Source of the DNA: Chinchilla lanigera
Taxonomy: Eukaryota; Chordata; Mammalia; Rodentia; Chinchillidae
Length of the DNA: 64,000 nt
Direction of reading: 5' to 3'
Assembly (NCBI RefSeq): GCF_000276665.1
Contig: NW_004955460.1
Span: forward strand, 4,706,824 to 4,770,823
Positions within the stretch are counted from its first letter, which is position 1. The number at the start of each line of letters is the position of its first letter. The translations under genes and the position numbers were made by a program. Below the pieces are notes generated by a model. The model was not told where the DNA came from. It ran no database searches and worked only from the letters and a program-made list of their open reading frames with translations. Of this stretch, positions 11,320 through 23,054 are shown in pieces.

Positions 11320-11771
11320 GATATTTGCTATTCTTAAAATCTCTCCTGCCCCGTTTTCCCCCACATCTTTGGTTCTCACCTTCCAGCTCCTCAGGTGAAG
11401 GCCTTCTCAGTGGAGCACACACAGCTTTTTATGTGATGCGGTCTGGTCTATACATGGCTCCTCCCCTTGAACACCTTGCTGCTCAAAGGAAAGAAAGCAC
11501 TGCAGACTCATGGAGGGATCTTATAGAAAGGACACGCACTGGATGTTGCACAGTAGGCTGAGCAAGACCTCATTCTCCCTGTGGGTACAGGCTCTTTCGC
11601 AGGAAGGAGTGCGGGGAGTACTGGCAGGAACAGAGTGGGGAAGGGCAGCTCCTCATTCCTGGGGTGGCTCTCATGATTCGTCTTTCTGAACACCTGATAG
11701 TTACAGGGTAGTTTGGCCTTCTGTGTTTTCATTCCATAGTGTGGCTTCCTGTTCACTGTCAAAACCCATAC

Positions 11772-11960
11772 ATCACCCGGCATGGTGACATGAGCCTGTA
11801 ATCCCAGCATTCTTGGAGGCTGACACAGGAGGACCACGGGTTTGAGCCAAGCCTGAGAAACTTAGTGACTTAGCAAGATCTTGCCTCAAAAATGAAAATA
11901 TTTAAAAAGATCCGGGGACATAGGTCAATGCAAAGGCCCTCTGTTCAATACCCTATATGG
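11772..11960 (+). mobile_element. B1-ID dimeric SINE
   Basis: The B1 half has 'cggcatggtgacatgagcct', 'gtaatcccagcattcttgga' and 'gacttagcaagatcttgcct'. The ID half, after an A-rich linker, has 'ggggacataggtcaatgcaa' and 'ggccctctgttcaatac'. It is diverged in both halves. Confidence 0.75.
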
Positions 11961-12765
11961 GGGTTGGGGCGGGGAGAAAGCCCAGACATTGTGGTAAAAC
12001 ACTATAAATGCCATAATAGACCACATCACAGACTAGTAGTTCTTAGGAAATACTAAGGAGAGCTGTGTTCCACTCCTGGACCCTAAGGATCAAGGGGAAA
12101 AAGTGAACAGCAGCAGAAATCTGGAGTTGAAAGGGAATAGAAGCTCAAAGCCATCGCCACAGCAAGAATATAAAACCTTGTGATTTTCAGAAAACTTGAG
12201 ACACTGGTCTTCCTGAAGAACAGTGGATAAAAGCCTTGAGTCTATTGTATATGAACATCAAAGGCGGAGTGACCTCAGAGCTGTACTGAATCACATTCAT
12301 GTCTTTACATATGATATATTATACCCATAATTCCTTACACAGCCATGTCTGAATTGATGAGATTTAACTATGGAGCACACGTTTAAACTGTAGTTTTAAA
12401 AGTAATTTTAGTTCAAAAACTATATGCATTTTGTCACTACATTTTTATTCTAATCTTACTGGGCATCCTGTTCTAAGGACATCTGTGCATCCCGATTTCT
12501 TCATGAATGGTTCACATCATGTCCCGTCTACAAACAGGAAGATTTGTAGAGGACATACTATGACTGACGGGAACTCATGGATGATCAAGAGTGAAAATTA
12601 CCTTATAACATTTAATAATGTAGCAGAGATAAGATGCAGCATCCTACAGTTGCACTCAGAAATTATTAGTATGAGCAAGGGCTAAGGGACCCTGGGTTAG
12701 CAGTGCACCAGAAGGGTAAGGCCTTGGGGGAGACCACAGGCACATGCTGCTGTGAAATTATCACT
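11961..12765. other. Intergenic sequence, nothing recognised
   Basis: AT-rich, with one 84-codon ORF (12431-12685) that shows no known motif. No repeat is recognised. Confidence 0.4.
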
Positions 12766-12767
12766 AC

Positions 12768-12920
12768 ACATTACCTCTGCTCCGTCACTCAGTGAGCAGC
12801 AATTTGGGTAAGTTATTTACCATTGCTAGCGTCCCTTACCCGAAATGGAAAGCAGGATGGAGATTATAGCCCCTACTTAAGAGAATGTGACAGTACAGAG
12901 ATGATGAACAGTGCTCAGCT
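12768..12920 (+). mobile_element. MIR SINE fragment
   Basis: The blocks 'gtcactcagtgagcagcaat', 'ttgggtaagttatttacc' and 'agcccctacttaagagaatg' follow the MIR core and 3' part in forward order. The copy is diverged. Confidence 0.5.
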
Positions 12921-12949
12921 ACTAGAGCACAGAGGAGTAAGCTCATAGC

Positions 12950-13355
12950 AACTGCTTAATTAAGACCCCATCTGAAATGCTCCCTGTCATCCCCACCTCT
13001 GCCAGTGTTGGTCCGTGACCTATTGCACGTGGCAGAATTAGTCGTCCATGACACCTAAGATTAGGTAATAAAAGACACTGCAGGAAGCCAGGCCATGCAT
13101 GGAGAGGCCACTTAATGGGGAACTGGTGCCCCCTAAGCAACTGCAGTTGTGTGTGTGAACTTGAACATGGTCTTCCAGTTCCTCTCAAATCTTCAGGCTC
13201 TTCAGGCTTGGCCAATAAATTGATGAAAGACTGAACCAGACCCCCATCCAAGTCACTGCTCAAGAAACCCTGAGGTGATATTTTCTGTTTGCATTGCTAA
13301 GTTTTGAGGTAATTTGTTACATAGCACTTACAAATGATTAGTAATCATTAGCCTA
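12950..13355 (+). mobile_element. MLT1-like MaLR LTR
   Basis: The 3' end 'gctaagttttgaggtaattt' followed by 'gttacatagcac' is characteristic of old mammalian MaLR LTRs. The upstream part ('cacgtggcagaattagtcgt', 'caatgaattga'-like blocks) is consistent but poorly conserved. The identification rests mainly on the 3' block. Confidence 0.5.
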
Positions 13356-13553
13356 GTGGCTGTTGCTTCACTGTGAATATAGAACATGAGTGATTGCTAA
13401 GAAAAAAAAAAAAATCTAATGCGCTATTTCAATAGCTGACTTTTCCTGTTTATAGAAAGCAGCATTCTCCATTCTTCATATCAGAGCACTCTTTGTTTAG
13501 GGGCCTCTCTCTTCCCCTCTCCCTCCCTCCATCCCTCTCTTTCTGTCCAATGC

Positions 13554-13849
13554 AGTAAGTCCCCGATTTACAGACATTCCAGTTGTGAACTTTCACAGAT
13601 ATGAGTGGACCTTGCATTATTACAAACATTCATAGATGCAAAGAAATCACAGAAGTACTATAGTACCATTTTAAGGTAACTAAATGAAAAAAGTTTATTT
13701 ATAATATTTTTGTGGGTATATTTGGGTTTTTTTATGCTTTACATCATACATGTGCCAAAGGTGTGTAAAACTTACTTTGTTAGTCTTAAGAACAATCTGT
13801 CTTATGAATGCATTCCTGGAACACTCTTGTTCGTAAGTTCAGTACTTAC
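13554..13849. mobile_element. Pogo/Tigger-like MITE with terminal inverted repeats
   Basis: The left end 'cagtaagtccccgatttaca' pairs with the reverse complement of the right end, 'cagtaagtactgaacttacg'. Eight terminal bases are identical and there is partial matching beyond. The element is ~296 bp and non-coding. A SINE abuts its right end directly. I infer the superfamily from the ends. Confidence 0.6.
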
Positions 13850-14017
13850 TGTGTCAAGGACTGAGCCTAGGGCCTTCCCACTGAGCTACATCTCCAGCCC
13901 TTTTTTATTTTTTATTTTGAGCAGGGTCTCATTACATCACTAAGTTGTCCGGGTGGGCTCAAACTTGTGATCCTCCTGCCTCAGCCTCCCAGAGTGCTGG
14001 GATTACATATGTATTCC
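13850..14017 (-). mobile_element. B1-ID dimeric SINE, reverse
   Basis: The reverse ID part reads 'ggactgagcctagggccttc' and 'actgagctacatctccagcc'. After a T-rich linker comes the reverse B1 part: 'gggtctcattacatcactaa', 'cctcctgcctcagcctccca' and 'gagtgctgggattacata'. Confidence 0.8.
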
Positions 14018-14846
14018 AGCTGTTCAGGGCATTTTTGAAACAGCTTTTGACAAAATGGAGAAGAGTAGCTGGGAGAGGGGTAGAACTTGAAATCGTACCA
14101 TGTAAGACACAAGTGAAGGAATTGGATAGTACACTACTTAAAAGCCATGCAAACTGAGGCACACACTGGATTTGCAGAATTTAGAAGGATTTCACAAAGG
14201 ACAAAAGAGAAAGGGAAGGTAACTTTTACATGGCTTCAGAAGTTCAATTGGTAAAATTAACTAAAGTAAAAGCAAGAAAAGTGTAGGTTCCAAAGAAAAA
14301 AAAAACTTTCCAGCATCTGGTGATGCCAACCTAGAGATGACTATGCCCTGTGTGTTTGAGCCCAGAAAGAGAGGGTGATTCAGGCCAGTGTAGGTGACCT
14401 GCCAACTTCTGTGAACTGACCTCTGAGCAGCCTGCAAGCATTGTCGGTCTGCAATGCCCCCCCACTTTAAGCATGTCTAAACCTCTCTACAAATAGCAAA
14501 TTTAATCAGAAATACCAAACTTACTGTCACCCTCATACTCTTATTTTTATACCTAGATCATATGTCCACCTGCTGTGTAGATTCCCAGAGTCTGTGGCCA
14601 GCTTGCTAATTCCTTGCACAATGTGCCTTTCTTCCATCCTTCCCCAGGCACAATCTGCTTATCCGTCCCTTCTGACCACTTTACATCTTCCTATTTTTGG
14701 TTGCATTAATGTGTATTCATCAACTTGCAACCATGCTAGTTCTTACAGGTTTGCCAATAATTGTTTTTGCTTGGATGTTTTCTAAAGAAAAGTACACTTC
14801 ACTTTTGAAAAGAATAAGGATGTACATGTGTCCTCATGTTTTAAGA

Positions 14847-15125
14847 GCTGAATTGTGTGCTACCAAAATCTTGTATCTTGAAATTGTAACGTTGGTACCA
14901 CCAAATGTGACACTACTTAGAGCCAGGGCCTTAAAGTAGATAATTACAGTAAAATAAGCCCAGGTGGAGGTACCCTAACCCAGGATAACTGGTGCCCTTA
15001 TACAAGTGAAAGTGTAGGTATAGACATGCATGTGCACAGAGGCAAGCCTTTATGGGGACACAGCAAGAAGGCGGCTATCGGCAAACCAAGCAGAAAGGCC
15101 CCAGAAGACATTAAAGCTTGACCTG
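14847..15125 (+). mobile_element. MLT1-type MaLR LTR, 5' part
   Basis: The block order matches the common mammalian MLT1 LTR: 'gctgaattgtgtgctaccaa', 'gtaccctaacccaggataac', 'tggtgcccttatacaagtga', 'ggggacacagcaagaaggcg', and 'gaaaggccccagaagacatt'. The 3' half is missing, replaced by SINE sequence from about 15126. Confidence 0.65.
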
Positions 15126-15186
15126 CAGGGCATAGTGGCACATGCCTGTAATCCCAGTACCCTAGGAGGCTGAGGCAGAAACATTT
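15126..15186 (+). mobile_element. B1-type SINE fragment
   Basis: Only the 5' part is present: 'agtggcacatgcctgtaatc', then 'ccctaggaggctgaggcaga'. It is truncated at its 3' side. Confidence 0.7.
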
Positions 15187-15224
15187 GGTAACACCAGGAA
15201 GCCCACTCACGTGGAATTCTGTCT

Positions 15225-15412
15225 TTTTGTGTGTGCTTATTGGGAGTTGGTAATGCAAATTGAACCCAGGGCCTTCACACCGAGCTGCATCCTCCACCCA
15301 TTTTTGAGTCAGGGTCTCAGTATCCCAAGGTGGGTTCAGACTTACAACTCTCCTGCCTCAGCCTCCAAGAGCACTGGGATGAGTCCTAGGTGCAGGCCAC
15401 CATGCTCAGCTA
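15225..15412 (-). mobile_element. B1-ID dimeric SINE, reverse
   Basis: The reverse ID part has 'gcaaattgaacccagggcct' and 'ccgagctgcatcctccaccc'. The reverse B1 part has 'gtcagggtctcagtatccca', 'ctcctgcctcagcctccaag' and 'ggccaccatgctcagct'. Confidence 0.75.
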
Positions 15413-15943
15413 ATGTTTCATGTGTGTGCTTGATGCAGGCTGTACTGATGTTTTCTCTGTGTACCGTGTCAGGGTTCCCCCACCAACATGTGTTGTTGAG
15501 AATGTGGCTGGAATCATCTGAACAGTATAAAGGGCTCGAGGACGTAAATTCCTAATTGTAAAACATGTAGTGAAACTTTGTGAACTATTTATAGATGATG
15601 TTACCATAATTTAAAGTTCATTTTGACATAAAATAGTTTCCTTAAGATTCTTCTCACTTTTAATCATTGCTTTTCCTAATATTGACATTCAAAATCTGTA
15701 TTCTACAAAACAATATACAGTCACATGATTGTGTTAGTCAGGGCTCTCAGATTCAGTGACAACACAAAGTGAGCTTGCTCAAAGTGACACTGCAAGAAGG
15801 ATGGTTGCTACGGCTTAAGTATGGGTTATAAAGCCTGGGTCCAGGGCGGCACTGTTGGGGGTGGGAACTAAGGGGGTTGGCTGGAAGGGGTCACTGGAGA
15901 ATGTACTCCAGAAGGAGACTGTGGGAACCCAGTCTCTGTTTCT

Positions 15944-15946
15944 TGA

Positions 15947-15977
<31 letters not shown>

Positions 15978-16035
15978 TGTGTGTCTCCGTCTCTGTCTGT
16001 CTCCCTCTCCTTCTCTCCTCTTCCCCTCTCCTCTG
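15944..16035 (+). repeat. (GT)n followed by (TC)-rich microsatellite
   Basis: A GT dinucleotide run from about 15944 passes into a CT-rich stretch ('ctccctctccttctctcctc'). The His/Thr-rich and Cys/Val-rich peptides read through here are translations of the repeat, not genes. Confidence 0.9.
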
Positions 16036-16334
16036 TTCTGGAGTCTGATATATGAGCACTTTGCTCCAGCACACACTCCCCACATTACCATCCAGCTCAC
16101 TCACCGGGGGACCAAACCAGTATGGCTTCCTGATCTTGGACACGACCCTCCCAAACCATAAGCCAAAATAGACCTGTGGTGCTTCGGAAGGAGCCTGTGT
16201 TGGGCACTTCACTACAATGACATAAAGTTGACTAGAGGATACAGTTGTGCCTTTACATGACCCCCGTATTCCAGGCAGAGCCAGGATGTTCCTCCACATT
16301 TACCCTGTCCTCTGGAACCCTATGCTCTAGCATG

Positions 16335-16498
16335 TCCTTAACATAGTCTTCTGAGATAAGCACTACAACCATCATTTTACAAAGACAGAAACTATGACCC
16401 CAGAAGTAAAATGACTTGCCCAAGCTGAGAGGTGGCTGAGCCAAGAGATGGAGGCAGATCTGTGTGACCTCCTGCCCTTCCTGGACCAGCATTTTCAA
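16335..16498 (-). mobile_element. MIR SINE, reverse
   Basis: The plus strand shows 'accatcattttacaaagaca', 'aatgacttgcccaagctgag', 'aggtggctgagccaagagat' and 'cagatctgtgtgacctcctg', the reverse order of the MIR consensus. Confidence 0.7.
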
Positions 16499-16519
16499 AC
16501 TGAATCTTTTTTTAATAGA

Positions 16520-16612
16520 AGCTAGTTGGGTATGGTAGGCAAACTTGTAATCTCAGCAGTCTGTGAGGCTGAGGCAGGAAGATCTGAAGTTTGAACCCAT
16601 CCTGGGCAACTT
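16520..16612 (+). mobile_element. B1-type SINE, truncated
   Basis: The blocks 'gttgggtatggtaggcaaac', 'ttgtaatctcagcagtctgt' and 'gaggctgaggcaggaagatc' identify a B1 5' part. It lacks the 3' end. Confidence 0.65.
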
Positions 16613-16659
16613 TGTGTGTAAAGAACTTTGTTCAGAGTTGAAACAGGAAAATCTTTTCA

Positions 16660-16797
16660 GCTTTTACTGTTTTTATTTTTGGTTTTTTGAGACAGGCTCT
16701 CCCTATAGAGTCCAGGCTGGTCTCAAACTTCTGATCCTCATGCCCCAGCCTCCCTAGTGCTGGGATTACAAGTGTATGCCACCACACTTGATCAGTA
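16660..16797 (-). mobile_element. B1-type SINE, reverse
   Basis: The reverse B1 is shown by 'ttttttgagacaggctctcc', 'gtccaggctggtctcaaact', 'gcctccctagtgctgggatt' and 'atgccaccacacttgatc'. Confidence 0.8.
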
Positions 16798-16799
16798 TG

Positions 16800-18455
16800 T
16801 ATTTGTTGAATTAAATACACCCAGAGAAACTGATACACCTTTGCTAAGGGCTACCCTTTCTACTCTCACTTTGAAAACTCAAGATCAAAGCCAGACAATG
16901 GAAGAATGATTTGGTCTAGTGGATATCCCCAAAATGTTCATGAAATTGGCAGTTTCTCAAGTGGTGGGACATTCTGATACACTGTTTAGTAGACCCACAA
17001 AGGGATTAAATTATTGCTTGATCTTTAGCTTGATTTCTTTCTCACATCTCAATAGCAGTTTAAGTCCTTTCTGAAATATCTTGGATTCTCTGCTACATAA
17101 CCTTTATATGACCCTATATTCATGGTTGCACCCCAATACCATTAGGGTACTCCTTCAAGATCACTGGAAACATACTAGATTGTAGTTTTCATCCCAAAGA
17201 ACCTACCATTTATTATATTCATTTAATATAGAAAAATGACTTTAATAACCTCAGCAACCTGGTCACTGGCAGTATCCATGAATAAGGTTTTATAAATATA
17301 ATTTTTCTCTGTGGCCATGAAAATATCAAAACTTCATTTTCTTAGTAGTAAATGGTGGAGTTCCTTAATGGAGAAGACATACTGACCTCAAGAAACTTGA
17401 GCTAAGATTTTTTTTTTCCCAGAAATGTATTTACAGTCTATCTAAGACACAGCTCACAGCAAAAAAAAAAAAAAAAAAACTTTTCCCAGTGGCTCCAGAG
17501 GATTCTCTGTATGCACTGTGACTGGGCCAGTTGGGTCTTACGCTCTACTTGGGGCCCCTGGGTGAAAGTCAGTCCCATCCAAACCACCAAAATAGAGAGT
17601 AGAAAGGAGGCTGGCATAGAATACAGAGGTACAGTGAATATTTTAATTTTTAGTACACTTATCTCACACAGACCTCTTTACTAAAAGAAAAGAAAAGCTT
17701 CCCCACAATTATTCCCTGATATTTCTACATGCCCACATTTATAAGTCTATTGTGTTTTGTGTACAGTATGGGCAGTAGGGTTAAAGGCTGGGTAAGGCAA
17801 GCTGTCCCTTAAAGAAACAAATTAGTTTCTCTCAGCCAGGAAATAAGAAAAGAGAAAGCCCTATAATGCTTTTCAAGCAGAGGAGCACAGGGAAGTTGTG
17901 ACAAAGATGTTCTTAAAAAGCAAAAGGAAATGGGAGGGAGGCTGGAGAGGGAGGCAGGAAGAAGGGATGAGGGAGGCCCAAGCTAATGAGCTGGAGTCCC
18001 TGTCAGACACAGCTTCCGTCTTGCCCTGAGACATTTGCAGTCAGTGTGGGTGTGTCAAAGCCATGCTCCTGTCACAGGGATGGGAGGGCTTGGAAGATGC
18101 TGGTGGGGCTGTCTCTACTCCAGCCTCTATCACAGTGTCACAGGCAGCCAGCCGCAAATAGAGAGCTACTAACAACTGCCACACTATTTCGAGCCAAATA
18201 CTGGAAGATTTTCTCTTTCTCCTACCTTCTGATCTCCCAGGAGTGTTTTTATTGCTACATATAAGACTCTGACTGGAAAGGAAGCCTGAGAAATGTAGTT
18301 TATAGATTCCACATCCAACAGAATGAGCTACAGAATGGTAGATGTGAGGCTGAGAGATAACTATATAATGGTAGATGTGAGGCTGAGGCTGAGGCAAATA
18401 ACTATACCAACAATTAAGTCAATCTAAAGCAATAATTAAAAAACAGGTAATCCAT
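16800..18455. other. Intergenic sequence; A-run and small tandem duplication only
   Basis: An A-run lies at about 17461-17480. A short direct duplication (unit about 32-40 bp, 'ggtagatgtgaggctgag') lies at 18334-18406. Nothing else is recognised. A 118-codon ORF on the minus strand (18041-18397) runs through the duplication and is not credible. Confidence 0.4.
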
Positions 18456-18833
18456 TGTTATGGTTTGTGTCTGGATGTCCTCCTAAAGCCACATGCAGTC
18501 ATGGGGCAGGCTTCTAGAGTTATGACTGATTCATGGTCCAGTGCTGGAATTATGGATGAGTGCTACACTTGCCCTGGGGCAGGTAGTTTGCATGCAATGT
18601 AAGGGAGGGGAAGAGGTTTGCTCTTCCAGCTGCTGCTCCTCCCTTTTTCTCTTGTTGCCTTTGCAGTCTTCTGCTGCCATGAACTGTTGCCCTCTGCCAT
18701 GTGCCACTCTGCCTTGGAGCCAGCTGAGTATTGACTGAAACCTCCACAAACTGTAAGCTAAATAAACCTGTCCTTCCTGATTTCTGGGTGTCAGGTATTT
18801 TGTCTCAGCAATGAGAGAAAAGTAACCAAGACA
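18456..18833 (+). mobile_element. Solo MaLR-like LTR, family A copy 3, perfect 5-bp TSD
   Basis: The 378-bp element starts 'tgttatggtttgtgtctgga' and ends 'agtaaccaagaca', so it has TG...CA ends. It is flanked by 'tccat' on both sides (18451-18455 and 18834-18838). The 3' part contains 'ctgaaacctccacaaactgt' and an 'aataaacc' signal. The length, ends and 5-bp duplication fit a solo LTR of an ERVL/MaLR-type element. Confidence 0.88.
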
Positions 18834-19469
18834 TCCATCAAATGTTAAATGAGCATATAAACAAATAACAACCCAGATATGGACAGCAGAAAACTGCCTG
18901 AGGCTAGTTTCAAAAAGATACACATAAATTATACATTTGTTCTTTCATTTAGCAAGCATTCAATCACCTATTATCCATGAGACAAAAAGGGTAGAAGAGA
19001 CCAAATATAGTAAGGAGCAGGTTATGTGAGAGACGAAAATGCCTGTCACTGTCTGTAGGGGACTAGCCCAGAGGAATGAATTGTCAGAGTTCAGAAAAGA
19101 CCTATGGGGCACAAGTCTTGTAGGCCCTGAACTCGCAGTGCTGAAAACAGCAAGAAGTTCAGATTAGGAAAGCAAACTAGATTTGGCCATTCCTTCCCCC
19201 TGCCTGATAAAGTGCTTAGATGAATCTAAAGAATGTTGTGTAGCGGACCTTTTTTCTTCTTGACACAATTGCTCATTAAAGCTGTTTTCCCCCTGTATTT
19301 TCTTTCAATAAAAGCCAGAGCATTCTCGGTTCAGGACTACTCCCTTGAGACTCCCTCATGCTGGGTGTTCTCTTCAGGATAGTCCCTCTGTGTCTCTCAG
19401 TGTTTGGACCAAGTCTGGTCTCTGAGTAATCTTTCATCCTCTGTGCCACCACAGTCAAACACTGGCAAC

Positions 19470-19847
19470 TGTCAGTTATTTTCTTCATCACTGTGACACG
19501 ATACCCAACACTCACAAATTAAGGGAGGAAAGGTTTATTGCTTGGCTCACAGTTTGTAGAGGTTCCAGTCCATAGTCCATTGGCTCCAAGGCAGGTGGCA
19601 TGCCAGTGGGGAAGGGAGGCATATGAGAATGAAGGGAGGAGCAGAAAGAGATAAGCCCTTCCAGGGCATAACCCTAGTTACTGACCATACTGACCAGATC
19701 CCACCTCCAAACTGCAAGTCAGCTATAAGTCTATCAGTGGAATAATCCACAGATGATTATCACACTCCCATAAAGTAATCACTCCCCAAAAGCCCCATAT
19801 GAGTACATGAGGCTTTGAGGGGACATTTAGATATAAAAACCATAACA
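19470..19847 (-). mobile_element. MaLR-like LTR, family A copy 4 (3' LTR of internal region)
   Basis: Plus-strand landmarks are 'tgtcagttattttcttcatc', 'aggaaaggtttattgcttgg', 'ggttccagtccatagtccat', 'cccatatgagtacatgaggc' and 'aaaaaccataaca'. It directly abuts MaLR internal sequence on its right, so in the minus orientation it is the 3' LTR. Confidence 0.8.
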
Positions 19848-21150
19848 TTCCACCCCTGGCCCCTAAAAGACTCATGAGCATACCTTTATGCAAAATAAAT
19901 TTCATCTATTGCTAAGAGTTGCCAAGTTTTAGCACTGTTCAAAAGTTCAAGTACAAAGTTTCCTCTGAGATTTGAAGGCACACTCTTAGCTGTGATCACC
20001 TGTAAAAATCAAAAGAAAGTTAAACATTGCTGACAAAGGCACAGGGTAAACATTTCCATTCCAAAAAGGAGAAATAGGTGGATAGACAGGAATAGGACCA
20101 GAGCAAGACCAAAACTCAGTAGGGCAAACATTAAATCCTGTAGTTCTATCAGGGTAAACTGCGAGATATGAACTCCAAAGGGTTGGGGTGGCCAGCCTGT
20201 ATGGCACTTGGGCCAGCTTTTCTTACTTCTTATGGCTTTCCCCAGACATTCCACATTCCTGGCTTTACCAACATCCGGGGTCTGCACTGCACCTTAGGTT
20301 TCACTCTCACAGCTTTATTCACTGCTTTTTCAGGGGCATGCTGCCTGGCCTCCCAGGCCTTCTTCTGAAATCTAGGTGGAAGCCTTCATGGCCCTACAAC
20401 TCTTTCATTCTGCATGCATGTAAAACTCACACCATATGGGTGATGCCAAGATCTAATACCAACTGGAGCAGTATCTGGGCCCTTTTGTATCTTGCTAATG
20501 GTTGCAGAGTCCTCTTAGTGCCTACATGGCTGAGCACTGGAAACTGGATCCAAGGGAATCAATTCTCTAGGCAACCTTTTCTGAGTGTTCTGGGGCTCTC
20601 AAAGCAAAATCTTTCAGCCTTGTACCCTTGAGCCTGCAAAGGAAAGGGTCTTACAGTTTCCCTCAGGATGCCCTGAAGCCATTTTTCCTACTTTCCTGCT
20701 GTAAAGTGTGAAGATTCTTTTTAATGCTTATATTTTCAGCAACTAAACTCTCCTGTGCTCCAAATTTGTGGGTTCCTTTACCTGAGCTTCCTTTTTGGGC
20801 AAGATCAAAACTTTTTAACATGTTCATAATGGGGCTGTAATACATATGTGTCACTGCCAAGTGGCTTGAACCACTGGTGGTACATGCATGACCTTCCCAT
20901 CAGGTGTCTCTTTATTCATTTTATTAGTAAAAAGACTGATAAAAGTGATTACCTATATTTGTACCACCAGTGGCACAATCCATCCAATGGGACAGGGCAC
21001 ACTTCTTTCTTCTTTCCCTTTATATTCCATCCAGGTAATAAGCCTATTGGTTGGTGCCACCCACATGACAAGAGAAAAGAAAGTGGTTCTCCTTCAGTTT
21101 GCAGCTTACTAGTCAATCATTCAGACACACGCGGAACTGTGCTCCATTAA
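19848..21150 (-). mobile_element. MaLR-like internal region, non-coding relic 1
   Basis: This stretch is collinear with 60000-61431. Shared blocks include 'aaacatttccattccaaaaa', 'aaacattaaatcctgtagtt', 'cctggctttaccaacatccg', 'tggcctcccaggccttcttc' and 'ctcaaagcaaaatctttcag'. The second copy lies next to a family A LTR as well. The arrangement matches internal regions of THE1/MST-like MaLR elements read on the minus strand. Open frames inside it (up to 147 codons) fall in different frames in the two copies and are not genes. Confidence 0.65.
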
Positions 21151-21164
21151 ACTGCTAGGCCCAT

Positions 21165-21361
21165 GGTGGTGAACCTGTGGCATGTGTGCCACAGTGAACA
21201 CACAGAGCTCTCTCTGAAATAATGTCACAATTTGTGTGAATTGCTTTATCTAGACTAAAACCTCAGTGTTCAGGTTTAATTCCAGTGTTGGTGCTTTGCA
21301 ATACATACATGGGTTTGGGGTTGCAGTTTGGGCACTTGGTCTGTAAAAGTTTCACCATCAC
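21165..21361 (+). mobile_element. Non-autonomous hAT element, copy 1
   Basis: The left end 'catggtggtgaacctgtggc' and right end 'aaagtttcaccatcactg' are imperfect inverted repeats. The interior has 'gactaaaacctcagtgttca', 'ttccagtgttggtgctttgc' and 'gggttgcagtttgggcactt'. It corresponds to a small hAT family I associate with rodents (URR1-like; name uncertain). It interrupts MaLR internal sequence. Confidence 0.65.
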
Positions 21362-22244
21362 TGTGTTAGGTTTTTCTTAGTCCCTCCAAGTTGACACCCC
21401 AATTAACTATCACAGTCACATTATGGAAGTACAAAATATGGGTGGGAGAAGTTAAAGGGACAAATCAGGAGGGATGTGACAACCATGCAGAAGAATATGG
21501 ATTTTGGTCCTAAGAAGAACGTGGAGTGGGAAGGGAAGTCATTGGAGAATGTCAGGCAGGGAATGACATGATCAAACCTATGTTCTGGAGAGATCACTTT
21601 AACTGCCATGGAGAAAGTATTTAGAGGGACCAGACCAGATAATGTCCCCTTTCCATGAAGTTACTGGTAACTATACAGGCATGACACAGGCTGTGGGGAC
21701 TTAGGCCTTCTTTGTGTCAATCAAAGCAGTCTGTCATAGGAAACTACCCACCTCACGCATGAATTTGGCTCCACAAAAAGAATTGGAATCCCCCTCAATC
21801 CAACCCTCAAATATTTTAAAGATGTCATGCTTAAGAATATTTATATAGAATTCAGTATACTTAGCAAGGAACTTGGGTCTTTATGGACATTAAAGATACA
21901 CATTACTTATGACATAGCATATTTACCAAATTCCAAGAAAAGAGATATAAACATCTGCTCTCATTCCTATCCCTACAACTCCATATTTCTACCAATTTAA
22001 TCTGAGTTGTAATGAATTTATAAAGAAATAAAATGGAAAACGTGCTTTTATTATCAGTTCAAGTTAGTGTGAGAATTTTCAGAGTGGTCTACAATAGATG
22101 ATGGAACAGCAGGGACCCCTGTGCATGCCACACCTGTTCTGAACATCTTAGGTGAGCACAAGAGTCCCAAGACACAATCTTTATATTCAGAGAACTAGTG
22201 CTCATGCTTAAAAGAATAATAGCCTTCTTTAGGCAGTAACTCTA
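21362..22244. other. Possible end of MaLR internal region, then unrecognised sequence
   Basis: The bases 21364-21420 may continue the MaLR relic after the hAT insertion. The remainder is unique-looking with no credible ORF. Confidence 0.35.
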
Positions 22245-22520
22245 TGAGTCAGCTTTCCTATTGTTTGACACATATCTGACACCCATAATTTAAAGGAAGA
22301 GAGGTTTACTTGACTCACAGATTTGGAGGATTCAGTCCATAATCAGCAGGCTCCAAAATGGAAACATCATGGCAGAAAGGTGTGCTGGAACAAAGATGCC
22401 TAGTTCATGGTGGTCAGGAAGTAGAGCAGGGAAATGTTGCCAGAGAGGCAGGGGCAAGGACCAGATATAGACACTAATGTGCTTCCTTGACACAACCAGA
22501 CACACTCAGAAGTGTGCAAC
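22245..22520 (-). mobile_element. MaLR-like LTR, family A copy 5, degraded
   Basis: Landmarks are 'gaagagaggtttacttgact', 'ttcagtccataatcagcagg', 'catcatggcagaaaggtgtg' and 'tggtcaggaagtagagcag'. The right part is lost or very diverged. Confidence 0.6.
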
Positions 22521-23054
22521 ATCAACCCTCTGGGAAGATCCCAAAGCCAATAACATTCATCCTCTACCTTAACTGCCATAGTAACACAAACATGCTTTGA
22601 CTATAATACCAACCCAGCAAGAGAATCAGCAACACAGCTGTTACAAGTATCACTGGTACAGTTCCTGGGCAAGAGATATTGGGTTTCCCTTTGTTGGCTA
22701 AGAGAGTAGGTCCTGTGGGCCTGGCTTATGCTCAGGCAAGACTTTCTATGAGGTTGGAGAAGGACATGGCGATTAATAAACATTCCAAGGCCATGCTAGG
22801 GTAGGGTGGGAATATCTTTCTAGTTATCAGGCCCATAAGCTCTTGGCCAAGACAGATAAATCACTTTAAGGCAGTGGCTAAAGAAAGGATGAAAATCAGG
22901 AAGTTAAATAGCAAATGTGCAAACTAAGAGAGGCACCAGGGGATGAAGAGTGACAGCAGGAAACCAGAGACAAGGAAAGAGATGGGAGAGAATTAGCATT
23001 TTGAGAACTAATTCTGAAACAGCAGATTTCACAGTAGATTATATATTGTTACCA

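Noticed and set aside
15815..16299. ORFs rich in His/Thr or Cys/Val/Ser
   Set aside because: They are six-frame readings of a GT/TC microsatellite.
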